Shown piece by piece: positions 33,284 to 41,591 of a stretch of 64,000 nucleotides of DNA. The position numbers and the translations under genes were made by a program. The notes below the pieces were generated by a model. That model worked only from the letters and a program-made list of their open reading frames with translations. It was not told where the DNA came from and did no database searches. The stretch's first letter is position 1; each line of letters begins with the position of its first letter. The stretch covers positions 1 through 64,000 of the forward strand of contig NZ_SJON01000007.1 of the NCBI RefSeq assembly GCF_004331385.1, given 5' to 3'. The DNA comes from Enterobacter quasihormaechei (GTDB lineage: Bacteria; Pseudomonadota; Gammaproteobacteria; Enterobacterales; Enterobacteriaceae).

Positions 33284-34657
33284 TTACTTCAGCAGCCGAA
33301 CGCGGCAGGTTTTCCCTTTAATCTTCCCGTCCTGCAACTGTTTCCAGGCCTTGTGGGCAACCGACTGGCGAACCGCGACGTAGACATGTGCAGGATGAAC
33401 CGTGATCTTGCCAATATCTGCCCCGTCGAGACCGATATCTCCTGTTAACGCCCCCAGAACGTCACCGGGACGCATTTTGGCTTTTTTACCGCCGTCGATG
33501 CAAAGCGTGGCCATTTCCGCCGCCAGCGGAGCGACGCTGGTGTTCACCGGGGCATTTACCCAGTTGAGTTTAAGTTGCAGCATTTCCGCAAGAATATTGG
33601 CGCGCTGCGCCTCTTCAGGTGCGCAGAAGCTGATAGCGAGACCGCTGTTACCCGCACGCGCAGTACGTCCGATGCGGTGGACATGCACTTCCGGATCCCA
33701 TGCCAGCTCGAAATTCACCACCAGCTCAAGCGATTTAATATCAAGGCCACGGGCTGCCACATCCGTTGCAACCAGCACGCGAGCGCTGCCGTTTGCAAAA
33801 CGCACCAGCGTTTGATCGCGATCGCGCTGCTCCAGATCGCCATGCAGCGATAACGCGCTCTGCCCGGCATCGTTCAGGGCATCGCACACCGCCTGACAGT
33901 CTTTTTTGGTATTACAGAACACTACGCAGGACGCCGGCTGGTGCTGGCTCAACAATTTTTGCAGCAATGGAATTTTGCCCTGCTGAGAGGTTTCAAAAAA
34001 CTGCTGCTCTATCGCCGGCAGGGCATCGACAGTATCGATTTCAATGGTCAGCGGATTTTTCTGCACGCGCCCGCTGATCGCCGCAATGGCCTCAGGCCAG
34101 GTGGCAGAAAAGAGCAGCGTCTGACGTGTGGCCGGGGCAAAGCGGATCACTTCGTCAATTGCATCGCTGAAGCCCATATCCAGCATGCGGTCAGCTTCGT
34201 CCATGACCAGCGTTTGCAGTGCATCGAGTGAAACGGTGCCTTTTTGCAGGTGATCGAGCAGACGACCCGGCGTCGCCACAATGATATGCGGCGCGTGCTG
34301 AAGAGAATCACGCTGCGCACCGAACGGTTGCCCGCCGCAGAGCGTTAAAATTTTAGTGTTTGGCAAAAAACGCGCCAGGCGACGCAGCTCACCCGCGACC
34401 TGGTCGGCCAGCTCACGCGTCGGGCAGAGTATCAAGGACTGGGTCTGAAACAGGGTTGCATCAATGTGCTGCAACAGGCCGAGTCCGAAGGCAGCCGTTT
34501 TTCCACTGCCGGTTTTCGCCTGCACGCGCACGTCACGGCCTTCGAGGATAGCCGGCAGGGCGGCGGCCTGGACGGGGGTCATAGTGAGATAGCCCAACTC
34601 ATTCAGGTTAGTCAGTTGGGCTTCAGGCAGAACATTCAGCGTGGAAAAAGCGGTCAC
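33284..34657 (-). CDS. dbpA: DbpA, ATP-dependent RNA helicase
   Basis: A 457-residue DEAD-box helicase, the same length as E. coli DbpA. Motifs in order: Q motif YLTMTPVQAAALP, Walker A AKTGSGKTAAFGL, PTRELADQ, TPGRL, DEAD within VMDEADRMLDMG, SATWP, VATDVAARGLDIK and HRIGRTARAG. The C-terminal domain of about 75 residues is the RNA-recognition module that binds hairpin 92 of 23S rRNA and directs it to 50S assembly. It is convergent with ttcA with no separate terminator of its own. The ATG at 34657 begins the family N-terminus MTAFSTLNVLPEAQLTNL. Confidence 0.96.
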   Translation of the reverse strand: MTAFSTLNVLPEAQLTNLNELGYLTMTPVQAAALPAILEGRDVRVQAKTGSGKTAAFGLGLLQHIDATLFQTQSLILCPTRELADQVAGELRRLARFLPNTKILTLCGGQPFGAQRDSLQHAPHIIVATPGRLLDHLQKGTVSLDALQTLVMDEADRMLDMGFSDAIDEVIRFAPATRQTLLFSATWPEAIAAISGRVQKNPLTIEIDTVDALPAIEQQFFETSQQGKIPLLQKLLSQHQPASCVVFCNTKKDCQAVCDALNDAGQSALSLHGDLEQRDRDQTLVRFANGSARVLVATDVAARGLDIKSLELVVNFELAWDPEVHVHRIGRTARAGNSGLAISFCAPEEAQRANILAEMLQLKLNWVNAPVNTSVAPLAAEMATLCIDGGKKAKMRPGDVLGALTGDIGLDGADIGKITVHPAHVYVAVRQSVAHKAWKQLQDGKIKGKTCRVRLLK

Positions 34658-34714
34658 AATATACTCTCGTGGTAATGATTGCAGTCAGATGGCGCGTATC
34701 CTCGCAGATCTCCG

Positions 34715-34867
34715 CTAACGATGCGACAATTTAATCGGTTCTTCGTCCGGTGGCGGATCCGGCATCGGCTGCGGACGTGGGATGGGATCGGGTATCGGGG
34801 TCGGATCGGTGGGCACCGGATCGGACTGCCAGGTGGTCAGGCGTTGCAGGGCAAGTAGCATACTCAT
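34715..34867 (-). CDS. Proline-rich small protein between fnrS and dbpA
   Basis: A 50-residue protein: a short N-terminal helix (MSMLLALQRLTTWQ) followed by a Pro/Asp/Pro repeat region (DPVPTDPTPIPDPIPRPQP, then PDPPPDEEP) and a basic end. GGAGG lies five bases before the ATG at 34867; a second Met two codons later is also possible. The open frame extends upstream through fnrS but that part is not protein-coding. E. coli has a small protein gene (ynaL) at about this site and this may be its counterpart, but I cannot confirm the sequence match. Function unknown. Confidence 0.65.
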   Translation of the reverse strand: MSMLLALQRLTTWQSDPVPTDPTPIPDPIPRPQPMPDPPPDEEPIKLSHR

Positions 34868-34925
34868 CTTTTCCTCCAGATTTGGGTGCTGACCCCTAAA
34901 GGGTAGACGCAGATAAACAGGAGGC

Positions 34926-35046
34926 AAAAAAAAGCCGACTATAAAGTCGGCGTCGTACGAATCAATTGTGCTATGCAGTAATTCAAAAAAAGGAAGTAAG
35001 ACAATATGGAGCGCAACGCCCATCGCTTGACGTTGCATTCACCTGC
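34926..35046 (-). ncRNA. fnrS: FnrS, anaerobically induced small RNA
   Basis: The minus-strand sequence from GCAGGTGAATGCAACGTCAA onward is essentially identical to E. coli FnrS, including GATGGGCGTTGCGCTCCATA and the single-stranded CTTACTTCC segment. It ends in a GCCGACT/AGTCGGC terminator stem with eight Ts. FnrS is made under anaerobic conditions and, with Hfq, represses aerobic and oxidative-stress genes such as sodB, maeA and gpmA. The location between zntB and dbpA is as in E. coli. Only the terminal loop differs from my recollection of the E. coli sequence. Confidence 0.95.
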
Positions 35047-35081
35047 GGGAGTAATATTGCACCTAACATGGTCGGAGTTTA

Positions 35082-35095
35082 TTGACTTCGCTCAA
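35082..35095 (-). promoter_or_regulatory. FNR box of fnrS
   Basis: TTGACTTCGCTCAA matches the FNR consensus TTGATnnnnATCAA in eight of ten key positions. Its centre is 42.5 bases upstream of the expected fnrS 5' end at 35046, the usual place for a class II FNR activator site. A TATTAC -10-like element lies in between. Confidence 0.85.
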
Positions 35096-35141
35096 TTAAA
35101 ATGTCGTTTTGAAGCAGCCGAAGCATCATAAAAACGTAAAT

Positions 35142-36125
35142 TTACAGCCATTTACTGCGATGCAACCACCATGCAACACCCCCAATCAAAACCACTAACA
35201 TGACGCAAAACGTGGTAAAGCCATAGTGGTATTCCCCGCCGGGTATGCCCCCCAGATTGACGCCAAATAGCCCGGTTAAGAACGTACTCGGTAAAAAGAC
35301 CATCGCCATCAGCGACATGGTGTACGTTCTCCTGGCTAATGATTCCTGCATCACCTGGGCTATCTCATCCGCCATGACCGCCGTTCTGGCGATACACGAA
35401 TCGATCTCGTCCAGACCACGGCCAAGCCGGTCGGCAATATCCTGCATTCTGCGACGCTGATCGTCGTTCATCCAGGTCATGCGTTCGCTGGCCAGTCGCG
35501 CATATACGTCGCGCTGCGGGGTCATATAGCGGCGCATAACGATGAGCTGTTTACGCAGCAACGCCAGAAAACCACGCGGAGGAATTTGCTGATCGAGCAG
35601 GTTATCTTCCAGATCGATGATTTTATCGTGGAGTTCTTCAATAAATTCGCTGGCATGATCGGTTAGCGCATCACATACATCCACCAGCCAGCTTCCGCAA
35701 TCCGTGGGCCCTGTGCCCTCCTTCAGATCGTTAATGACGTCATCAAGCGCCAGCACTTTTCGCTGCCGGGTAGAAACTATCAGTTGTTCATTCATGTAAA
35801 CACGCATTGCCACCAGCTGATCCGGACGTTCATCCGTACTGCCATTTATGCAACGCAGCGTGATTAACGTCCCCTCACCCATCCGGCTGACGCGGGGTCT
35901 GAGACTTTCTCCCGCCAGCGCATCCCGGACATTGTTGGGCAATAGCGGCGTGGACGCGAGCCACTCGGCGCTGTCCGGATGCGTGTAGTTAAGGTGCAGC
36001 CAGCACGGATGTTCGCTGTCGATTTGATCCTGATCTTCAAGCGGCCTTGCGCCCCCGCGTCCATCAAATACCCATGCAAAAACCGCGTCAGGTACGTTAA
36101 CTTCAGACCCTTTAATGCTCTCCAC
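35142..36125 (-). CDS. zntB: ZntB, CorA-family zinc transporter
   Basis: A 327-residue protein, equal to E. coli ZntB. A large cytoplasmic N-terminal domain is followed by two C-terminal membrane helices ([20 protein letters not shown] and [19 protein letters not shown]). The loop between them carries the family GVN motif in [12 protein letters not shown]. ZntB forms a pentameric channel-like transporter for Zn2+; import driven by protons has been proposed. The start is GTG at 36125 with GGAGG five bases before it and the family N-terminus [18 protein letters not shown]. Confidence 0.95.
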   Translation of the reverse strand: MESIKGSEVNVPDAVFAWVFDGRGGARPLEDQDQIDSEHPCWLHLNYTHPDSAEWLASTPLLPNNVRDALAGESLRPRVSRMGEGTLITLRCINGSTDERPDQLVAMRVYMNEQLIVSTRQRKVLALDDVINDLKEGTGPTDCGSWLVDVCDALTDHASEFIEELHDKIIDLEDNLLDQQIPPRGFLALLRKQLIVMRRYMTPQRDVYARLASERMTWMNDDQRRRMQDIADRLGRGLDEIDSCIARTAVMADEIAQVMQESLARRTYTMSLMAMVFLPSTFLTGLFGVNLGGIPGGEYHYGFTTFCVMLVVLIGGVAWWLHRSKWL

Positions 36126-36215
36126 AGCGCCTCCACCGTTTTATCGTTTTCGGTGTCAGTCTAGCTTTCGTCGAGGGTTAAGCAATAATTATATGAGGCA
36201 TCGTCCTGAATACGC

Positions 36216-37346
36216 TCAGGAATTCACCGCCCACTCGCGGCGTAATAACGCATTGTCAGTCTCGTACTCATTTTCCAGACGGAAATTGCGTGTTCGCGCC
36301 TGTAACTCTATCACCTGATTGCGCAGCACATCAGACGAACCATTAAGTTCTTCAACCATCGACACGTTGCTTTGCGTTACGCGTTCCAGCTCCGACAATG
36401 CCTGCGTGATTTGTGAAATGCCTTTTTCCTGTTCTGACGTTGAGGCGAAAATTTCATCCATCAGTCGGCTCACGTTGCCAGAACCGGTAACAATGTCGTG
36501 CATGTTTTTTTCGGCCTCAGAGACCACGTTCACGCCCTGCGTCACGTTATGGCTGGTAACGTCAATCAGTGATTTAATATTTTTTGCCGCCTCGGCGCTA
36601 CGATGCGCCAGACTTCTCACCTCACCGGCCACCACAGAGAATCCTTTACCATGGTCGCCCGCTCTTGCCGCTTCAACGGCGGCATTTAGCGCCAGAATAT
36701 TGGTCTGGAAAGCGATCCCGTCAATCAGGGAAATAATCTCCGTCATTTGCTGGGCGCAGTCGGTAATTGATTGCATATTGTTTGAGACCTGCCCCATTAA
36801 CTCTCCGCCTTTACGCGCCTGCAACGTCGCGATATTCGCCTGCTCGCTGGCTAAACGGGTATTGTCGGCATTATTTTTTGTACTTGCAGCCATCTGTTCC
36901 ATGCTGGCAGCCGTTTCCACCAGCGAGGCAGATTGCTGTTCTGTTTTGACCGAAAGCTGCGCGCTGCGTGAAGAGAGCTGATCTGAAAGCGTCATCGCGG
37001 TTTGCGCGGAGGCGCGGATCTCACGGACCAGCGTTGCAATGTTGCTGGACAGGCTATTAATGCCCGGGATCAGCCGTCCCGCACAGTTATTGCCAAATTC
37101 AGGTATCGACACGCCGAGATTCCCTGACGTCACTTCTTCAATACTTTTTTTCACAGTATTGATCGGCGTCACAAGATATTTTGTCATATACGCCCAGAGT
37201 AAAATCAAGGCGATGCATTGTACGAAAACAACTGCAATAAAAAGCGAAAAACTCTCTGAAAATAGCGCTATAACTCCATAACTTACCAAAAATACACATA
37301 AAAGGAAATAGACAATGAAGGTTCTGACACTAATATTTCTTAGCAT
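36216..37346 (-). CDS. Methyl-accepting chemotaxis protein without periplasmic domain
   Basis: A 376-residue chemoreceptor. Two N-terminal membrane helices (about residues 9-30 and 33-55) are separated by only a few residues, so there is no periplasmic ligand domain. A HAMP domain (LVTPINTVKKSIEEVTSGNL) follows, then a coiled-coil signalling domain. The highly conserved tip reads IDGIAFQTNILALNAAVEAA and AGDHGKGFSVVAGEVRSLAH. The C-terminus lacks an NWETF-type CheR/CheB tether. It should couple to CheA/CheW but must sense membrane state or an internal cue. AGGA precedes the ATG at 37346. Not a known E. coli K-12 receptor. Confidence 0.88.
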   Translation of the reverse strand: MLRNISVRTFIVYFLLCVFLVSYGVIALFSESFSLFIAVVFVQCIALILLWAYMTKYLVTPINTVKKSIEEVTSGNLGVSIPEFGNNCAGRLIPGINSLSSNIATLVREIRASAQTAMTLSDQLSSRSAQLSVKTEQQSASLVETAASMEQMAASTKNNADNTRLASEQANIATLQARKGGELMGQVSNNMQSITDCAQQMTEIISLIDGIAFQTNILALNAAVEAARAGDHGKGFSVVAGEVRSLAHRSAEAAKNIKSLIDVTSHNVTQGVNVVSEAEKNMHDIVTGSGNVSRLMDEIFASTSEQEKGISQITQALSELERVTQSNVSMVEELNGSSDVLRNQVIELQARTRNFRLENEYETDNALLRREWAVNS

Positions 37347-37660
37347 AGTTTTTCCTACAGCTTTATATTTTGGTGGGCACTTAGGGTTATAGCATTGCCA
37401 CAGAAATTTGTCCTCACGTTCGTCGCTGGTTTGTTGTTTTGCAGTTTAATTTGCGCAGTTTCACTTAAGATAGAGAAAAAGCATGCTATACGGTAAATAT
37501 TCGGTTTGTAGTTTGGTTATCGCTCCCCTTAAATATTAGCATTTACCTATTTTAGGATGAGTACCGTTGGGCAACAGTGTTTAGTCATGCTTAATAAGTT
37601 AACGTAGTTAATATATATTAACTACGTTTCAGTGACGTCTTCCGCGAGGGTGGCTTACGT
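37347..37660. other. Intergenic region upstream of the chemoreceptor gene
   Basis: About 314 AT-rich bases between the chemoreceptor start and the end of the T6SS unit. It must contain the chemoreceptor promoter, but no clear sigma-28 site was recognised. The only structured element is the 28-bp palindrome at 37601-37628, entered separately. Confidence 0.5.
37601..37628. repeat. Perfect 28-bp AT-rich palindrome
   Basis: AACGTAGTTAATAT followed by its exact reverse complement, with no spacer, 33 bases beyond the last gene of the T6SS unit. It could be a terminator hairpin, but no T-tract follows on either strand; a protein-binding dyad is also possible. Confidence 0.75.
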
Positions 37661-38149
37661 TCAGGCCAGACAGTCGACGGCATGGAAAAAATAGTCCTCT
37701 GTCATGAGGACATTCTCTTTCACACTTTGATGTTCGCGACGTATATACCAGCCTGTTTCAGGCGCCATGCTTAAATGATATATCCTCTCCCCCGATATAC
37801 TGCCGGGGGCTTTAATGCACATTGTCATACACCCCTTCTCGGATCCCCTGATTACCTGTTCTGGCATAATGCTGACGCTGCGGTCTCCATTTTGCAGAGT
37901 GACAGTCGTGATGGCATAACGACATATACTGCTACTGAGGCTGTAGCCGACCGAGCTTAAATCGGTGATATGTTTTTGGGATAACATGACGTCGATACCA
38001 GAACCCTCAAACCAAACGATAATTTGCTGCGCAAGATCATCCATCCGCTGACAAAATGCCCTGACTTCGGCTTCAGCCGTATTAATATGAATCGGTTTAT
38101 TCACGTTATTCTGCTGTACTTTCTTAAAAAAACGCTCTCTTGCTGACAT
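37661..38149 (-). CDS. Hypothetical protein at the end of the T6SS operon
   Basis: A 162-residue soluble protein with no signal peptide or membrane segment. The N-terminus is basic (MSARERFFKKVQQNN), the middle has a predicted beta-rich region (YAITTVTLQNGDRSVSIMPE), and there are four cysteines, including CMTMC. It is not recognised as a named family. It lies 25 bases after the VasL-like gene on the same strand with GGAGT upstream, so it is the last gene of the operon. An accessory or immunity/adaptor role is possible only by position. A palindrome follows it. Confidence 0.7.
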   Translation of the reverse strand: MSARERFFKKVQQNNVNKPIHINTAEAEVRAFCQRMDDLAQQIIVWFEGSGIDVMLSQKHITDLSSVGYSLSSSICRYAITTVTLQNGDRSVSIMPEQVIRGSEKGCMTMCIKAPGSISGERIYHLSMAPETGWYIRREHQSVKENVLMTEDYFFHAVDCLA

Positions 38150-38174
38150 GTCAACTCCGTGTTTTTCGCCAGTC

Positions 38175-39506
38175 TCATTGTTCTTTTTTGTGCTTCAGCA
38201 GGGCGTAGCTGATAATCAACTGCTGAAGATGTTGTTCGATCTTGTTTTGTTGCGCTGCTGACAGGGGTTGCCCGGCAGGTAACGCGGCGAGAAGACGAAG
38301 CTGCTCTTCAAGCGGAATGGTATGGCTAAAGGACTGCGACATGGCAAACACGGCTGATTTCAGCTCACTCACCGTCATGTACTTTCCTTTCTGTTCATCC
38401 AGTGCGTTCAGCCTGTTCGTCAGCTGCTGCAACTGCGCCATACCCTGATGCCAGCCATTCAAATCTGACTCTGCTAGCGCAGCAACACTCATCTGTTTTT
38501 GCCAATGCAGCGCCAGGGGTTTGGCCTCTGCCGGCCACAGCGTCAACGCCTGCTGCACCAGACTGGCGCCGTAGCTCACTGCCCAGTCGGGTTTCAGCTG
38601 TAAAAGTTGCGCTAACAGCTGTTGTGTTCTGCCAATCCCCATTTCCGATGACGGTGACGTTTGTTGCAGCGCCTTTAACTGCGCCGTCGAAAGTCCTTGA
38701 GGTAAAGGAGCCAGAGCCACGGCGAGCTGCGTTTGTGCCGAATCTGGCGCATGCAACATCTGCCATCCTCCTACGACGACACTGGCTGCGACTAACATGG
38801 ACAACATACCAGCAGCAAATGGCTTCCAGGGCTTCACCGACACTGGAGGCTCTTTATCTACCTGAACGTTCGGCACCGGCTCGGGCTGAACCACATATAC
38901 CCATTTACTGCGCTCTGTCGGTTCGACGAGTTGTATTTCCGTAGCACCCAACGCGTCACCGGGCAAACTCACGCCCGTTTTTTCGCTGTTTTCCAGACGC
39001 ACAGCTGCGTTCTGCATCATCGTGCGCAGAGCATCCAGCTGAGCAGCATGCTTGAGTTCCAGGCGCTGCAACACGTCCCCCAACGCATTCAGATGCTCCT
39101 CAGCCTGATACAGGTGCCGTAAGTCGGCGTACGTCAGCGTTAGCGTGCGCACCACCTGTTGCAGACGCTTGCTGAGGGCACTCAGGATTTCGGTTCGCGC
39201 ATGAACAGGCTGTGGCCAGAGGTTTCCCCACTGGCGGGCGACCAGTGCAGCAAGTACCGCCAGCCCCTCACTCATGCCGAACAGTCCGGCGAGATGCGTA
39301 CGGGCGAGCGTATACCAGGCAGCAGTTTGCAGCTCTACTCCGTTGTGCTCGAACAGTGACAGGCAGAGCGTTTCCGCGTGTTGCCAGTTAACGTCCGGAC
39401 GTGCCGGATGAATGAGCTTGTTCATTTCATCGCGCAGGGCGGCGTAATCCGCAAGCGTGCGCGGGTCTCCGCCGGTTTTAAGGTGGCGTTCAGGTTGTGG
39501 AGTCAT
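38175..39506 (-). CDS. VasL-like ImpA_N-domain T6SS protein
   Basis: A 443-residue protein with an N-terminal ImpA_N domain (RTLADYAALRDEMNKLIHPA, AAWYTLARTHLAGLFGMSEG). A single central membrane helix (PFAAGMLSMLVAASVVVGGW, about residues 230-249) is followed by a VasL-type helical C-terminal domain (about 300-443). This is the layout of VasL/TagA-like TssA relatives, which anchor or stop the growing sheath at the opposite membrane. It is the second ImpA_N protein of the cluster besides TssA at 43352-44953. Its role as a sheath-end clamp is family knowledge, not visible in sequence. Confidence 0.82.
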   Translation of the reverse strand: MTPQPERHLKTGGDPRTLADYAALRDEMNKLIHPARPDVNWQHAETLCLSLFEHNGVELQTAAWYTLARTHLAGLFGMSEGLAVLAALVARQWGNLWPQPVHARTEILSALSKRLQQVVRTLTLTYADLRHLYQAEEHLNALGDVLQRLELKHAAQLDALRTMMQNAAVRLENSEKTGVSLPGDALGATEIQLVEPTERSKWVYVVQPEPVPNVQVDKEPPVSVKPWKPFAAGMLSMLVAASVVVGGWQMLHAPDSAQTQLAVALAPLPQGLSTAQLKALQQTSPSSEMGIGRTQQLLAQLLQLKPDWAVSYGASLVQQALTLWPAEAKPLALHWQKQMSVAALAESDLNGWHQGMAQLQQLTNRLNALDEQKGKYMTVSELKSAVFAMSQSFSHTIPLEEQLRLLAALPAGQPLSAAQQNKIEQHLQQLIISYALLKHKKEQ

Positions 39507-39527
39507 GGTGATTTCTGTATGTGAAAG

Positions 39528-39983
39528 CTAGATTACGGCGCGAGTGTCGAGGTACTGCTGCTGTTTCAGGTGGCGGATTAGTACCCTGCCTTCAGGCATA
39601 AATTCCGTACCGTATCGAACCAGACCGACGCCCTTTAACTCCGCGTCAATGGCATAGCGGAGTTCGCCGGGCTGTATCTGTTCCTGCATTACCACGTTAA
39701 TTTTGCTCAGGCGAGGCTCGTATTTCAGCAGCACGGCTGACAATGTTGTCATGAGCTGGTGGGCGGTCCCGGGCATGCCCTGGAGGATTTTGGTCATATC
39801 CGGCAGACCATAGTCCGGCAGATGCGCCAGCGTCCCGGCGCGACAGTTGAGCACGCGCTGCATGTTATCGAGTACCGATAAAATCACCTGGTTCTGTTCG
39901 CTGACCTGGCCGAGGCTCAGGCCGCCAGAAAAATTTCCGCACAGCATTTCATACAGCGATGGCGTGTTGTGACCCTTTGGCAT
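39528..39983 (-). CDS. tssE: TssE, T6SS baseplate gp25-like protein
   Basis: A 151-residue protein of the gp25/TssE family. The conserved segment VILSVLDNMQRVLNCRAG, followed by the glycine/proline-rich LPDYGLPDM, is the family hallmark. The EPRLSKINV stretch is the EPR core motif that seeds sheath polymerisation. It sits in the baseplate wedge with TssF, TssG and TssK. Its ATG overlaps the last base of the tssJ stop codon, indicating coupled translation. Confidence 0.92.
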   Translation of the reverse strand: MPKGHNTPSLYEMLCGNFSGGLSLGQVSEQNQVILSVLDNMQRVLNCRAGTLAHLPDYGLPDMTKILQGMPGTAHQLMTTLSAVLLKYEPRLSKINVVMQEQIQPGELRYAIDAELKGVGLVRYGTEFMPEGRVLIRHLKQQQYLDTRAVI

Positions 39984-40528
39984 CAGTCATCCTTCAGCGG
40001 CTGTAACGCCAGGTAGTTATTTCCGGCCTCCAGAATGCGCGGCTTATCTGGATCGAGATCTTCACGTTTGAGTACCTGCTGCCAGGTATTTTTTAACGTG
40101 TCCGGGTGACGGAAAAGACCGACTACCGCAACAAATTGCGTTTCTTCTTCCATTGGCATATCAAGATTCGCATCCCCGCCCGGTTTTATAACCACATCGC
40201 GGGTTGTCAGCAGGTCGGCTTGCAGAATGGTTTCGCCATCCTTCAGCAATTGCTGGTAGACCGTTTTGTCGAAGGTTTTGCGGTCTTTCAACTGGTAAAC
40301 ACGGACCACCACCGACTCAGAGAGTGAGTTACTCTCGCGGGGATCAGTGTTCAGTGCTTCACGCGCCGTGAAATCCAGATGGAGCACCTTAATATTATTG
40401 TAGAACACAGCATTAAACGCCGATTTGGTACCATCGACGACACCCTGCGTCACCCCACAGCCCGTCAGGCTAAACGCTAGCAGTGCAGGCAGCCAGCACG
40501 CGGGTTTAATCAAACTTGTACGTAACAC
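39983..40528 (-). CDS. tssJ: TssJ, T6SS outer-membrane lipoprotein
   Basis: The signal peptide (SLIKPACWLPALLAFSLTGC) has a lipobox with Cys at about residue 23. The mature part is a beta-sandwich with VVVRVYQLKDRKTFDKT and RHPDTLKNTWQQVLKREDLD, as expected for TssJ, which binds the periplasmic end of TssM. An open frame runs to 40627, but a GTG at 40528 is preceded by AAGGA at seven bases and gives a 181-residue lipoprotein precursor. This start overlaps the end of tssG by 23 bases. Confidence 0.88.
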   Translation of the reverse strand: MLRTSLIKPACWLPALLAFSLTGCGVTQGVVDGTKSAFNAVFYNNIKVLHLDFTAREALNTDPRESNSLSESVVVRVYQLKDRKTFDKTVYQQLLKDGETILQADLLTTRDVVIKPGGDANLDMPMEEETQFVAVVGLFRHPDTLKNTWQQVLKREDLDPDKPRILEAGNNYLALQPLKDD

Positions 40529-41591
40529 GAATGTTTCCTTGTTGTGGTATTTCACGTTGCAGGCCGGCGTAGCAGCCCAGTTCCGTCGTAAAGGTCTGCG
40601 GGATATCAGCTGCAATCTCATCCTCACCAGCCCCCAGAACGCCGTTCATGCCGAGCCAGAATGGTCCCTCCCCGAGCGGCGGAACAGCCAGCAGGCGGGT
40701 CAGAGTAGTCAGGGTGATTTTTGCCTTAAAACGCCACCCAAGGTAGACACGCAGCATGACCAGAAAATCCTGGTAGAGCAGACCGTCCGGTTTCCAGCCC
40801 TGCGACTCCTCTTCGTTATCGGTAGCCAGTGCGATCAGCAACTGGCTACTGGCATCCATCGCTTCATCGCCAAGTGGGGTGTTGCCATCCAGCAGAAAAT
40901 CGTTGTCACCAAAGAAACCCAGTGGCTGACTGACCTCCACTGGACGCAGGCAGTACGGGCTGACGTTCACGGTGGTATTCGGCGCCAACAGGGTAACCAG
41001 GCTTTGTATCCCCTCCTGGGTTTTCCCCGGTTGTTGCAGCACACCTAACAGCGCCAGAAAGCGGGATACGGGTGTAGCAATGTGGTTTGCGGTGCCGGGA
41101 ATACCGAGTCCTACCAGCCCCAGCAGCGACTGCGAAATGCTGTCGGTTCCACCAGGCTCAAACGTGGCCGGGTAAGAATATTTTCGCCAGATACGATAGA
41201 ACTGCGTCAGAATGCGGTGATTGAAGATATCCAGAAAGCCCTGTAGCGCTTCATGCCCTTCACGACGCTGAGTAATGTCATCAAGATACGACGTCGGAAG
41301 AGGGGAATCGACGCCGTACATCCCCATAAATGTCGTACGGATAACCGGAGGCTTGCTGTCGTCTTCTTCGTCATATTCGACACTCTTCAGTTCACCAGCC
41401 GGGAACCCCATCCCCGGATGCGGTGCAAAGCGTACAGGGTCATCTGCGGGATGACTGGTTGAGCCAATCAGTGGGCAGCCCGGATTACGCTTTTCCAGCA
41501 ACTGGCAGAAACGATAAAAATTCATGCGGTGCATGTCGGCTTCCAGCCGCGAGGTCAACCGGGAATGCGGCGGTTGTGCTTTTCTTCCCAT
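40506..41591 (-). CDS. tssG: TssG, T6SS baseplate component
   Basis: A 361-residue TssG/VasB-family protein. Family features include HRMNFYRFCQLLEKRNPG near residue 21 and FMGMYGVDSPLPTSYLDDI near residue 88. The TssG core region follows as FLDIFNHRILTQFYRIWRKY. It forms the baseplate wedge with two TssF and one TssE. An upstream GTG at 41600 is too close to the GGAGA sequence, whereas the ATG at 41591 is well spaced. It overlaps the 3' end of tssF by 37 bases. Confidence 0.92.
   Translation of the reverse strand: MGRKAQPPHSRLTSRLEADMHRMNFYRFCQLLEKRNPGCPLIGSTSHPADDPVRFAPHPGMGFPAGELKSVEYDEEDDSKPPVIRTTFMGMYGVDSPLPTSYLDDITQRREGHEALQGFLDIFNHRILTQFYRIWRKYSYPATFEPGGTDSISQSLLGLVGLGIPGTANHIATPVSRFLALLGVLQQPGKTQEGIQSLVTLLAPNTTVNVSPYCLRPVEVSQPLGFFGDNDFLLDGNTPLGDEAMDASSQLLIALATDNEEESQGWKPDGLLYQDFLVMLRVYLGWRFKAKITLTTLTRLLAVPPLGEGPFWLGMNGVLGAGEDEIAADIPQTFTTELGCYAGLQREIPQQGNIRVTYKFD

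Noticed and set aside
34868..35038. 57-codon upstream extension of the proline-rich small gene
   Set aside because: This stretch is the fnrS RNA, conserved at the nucleotide level; GGAGG directly before 34867 marks the true start.
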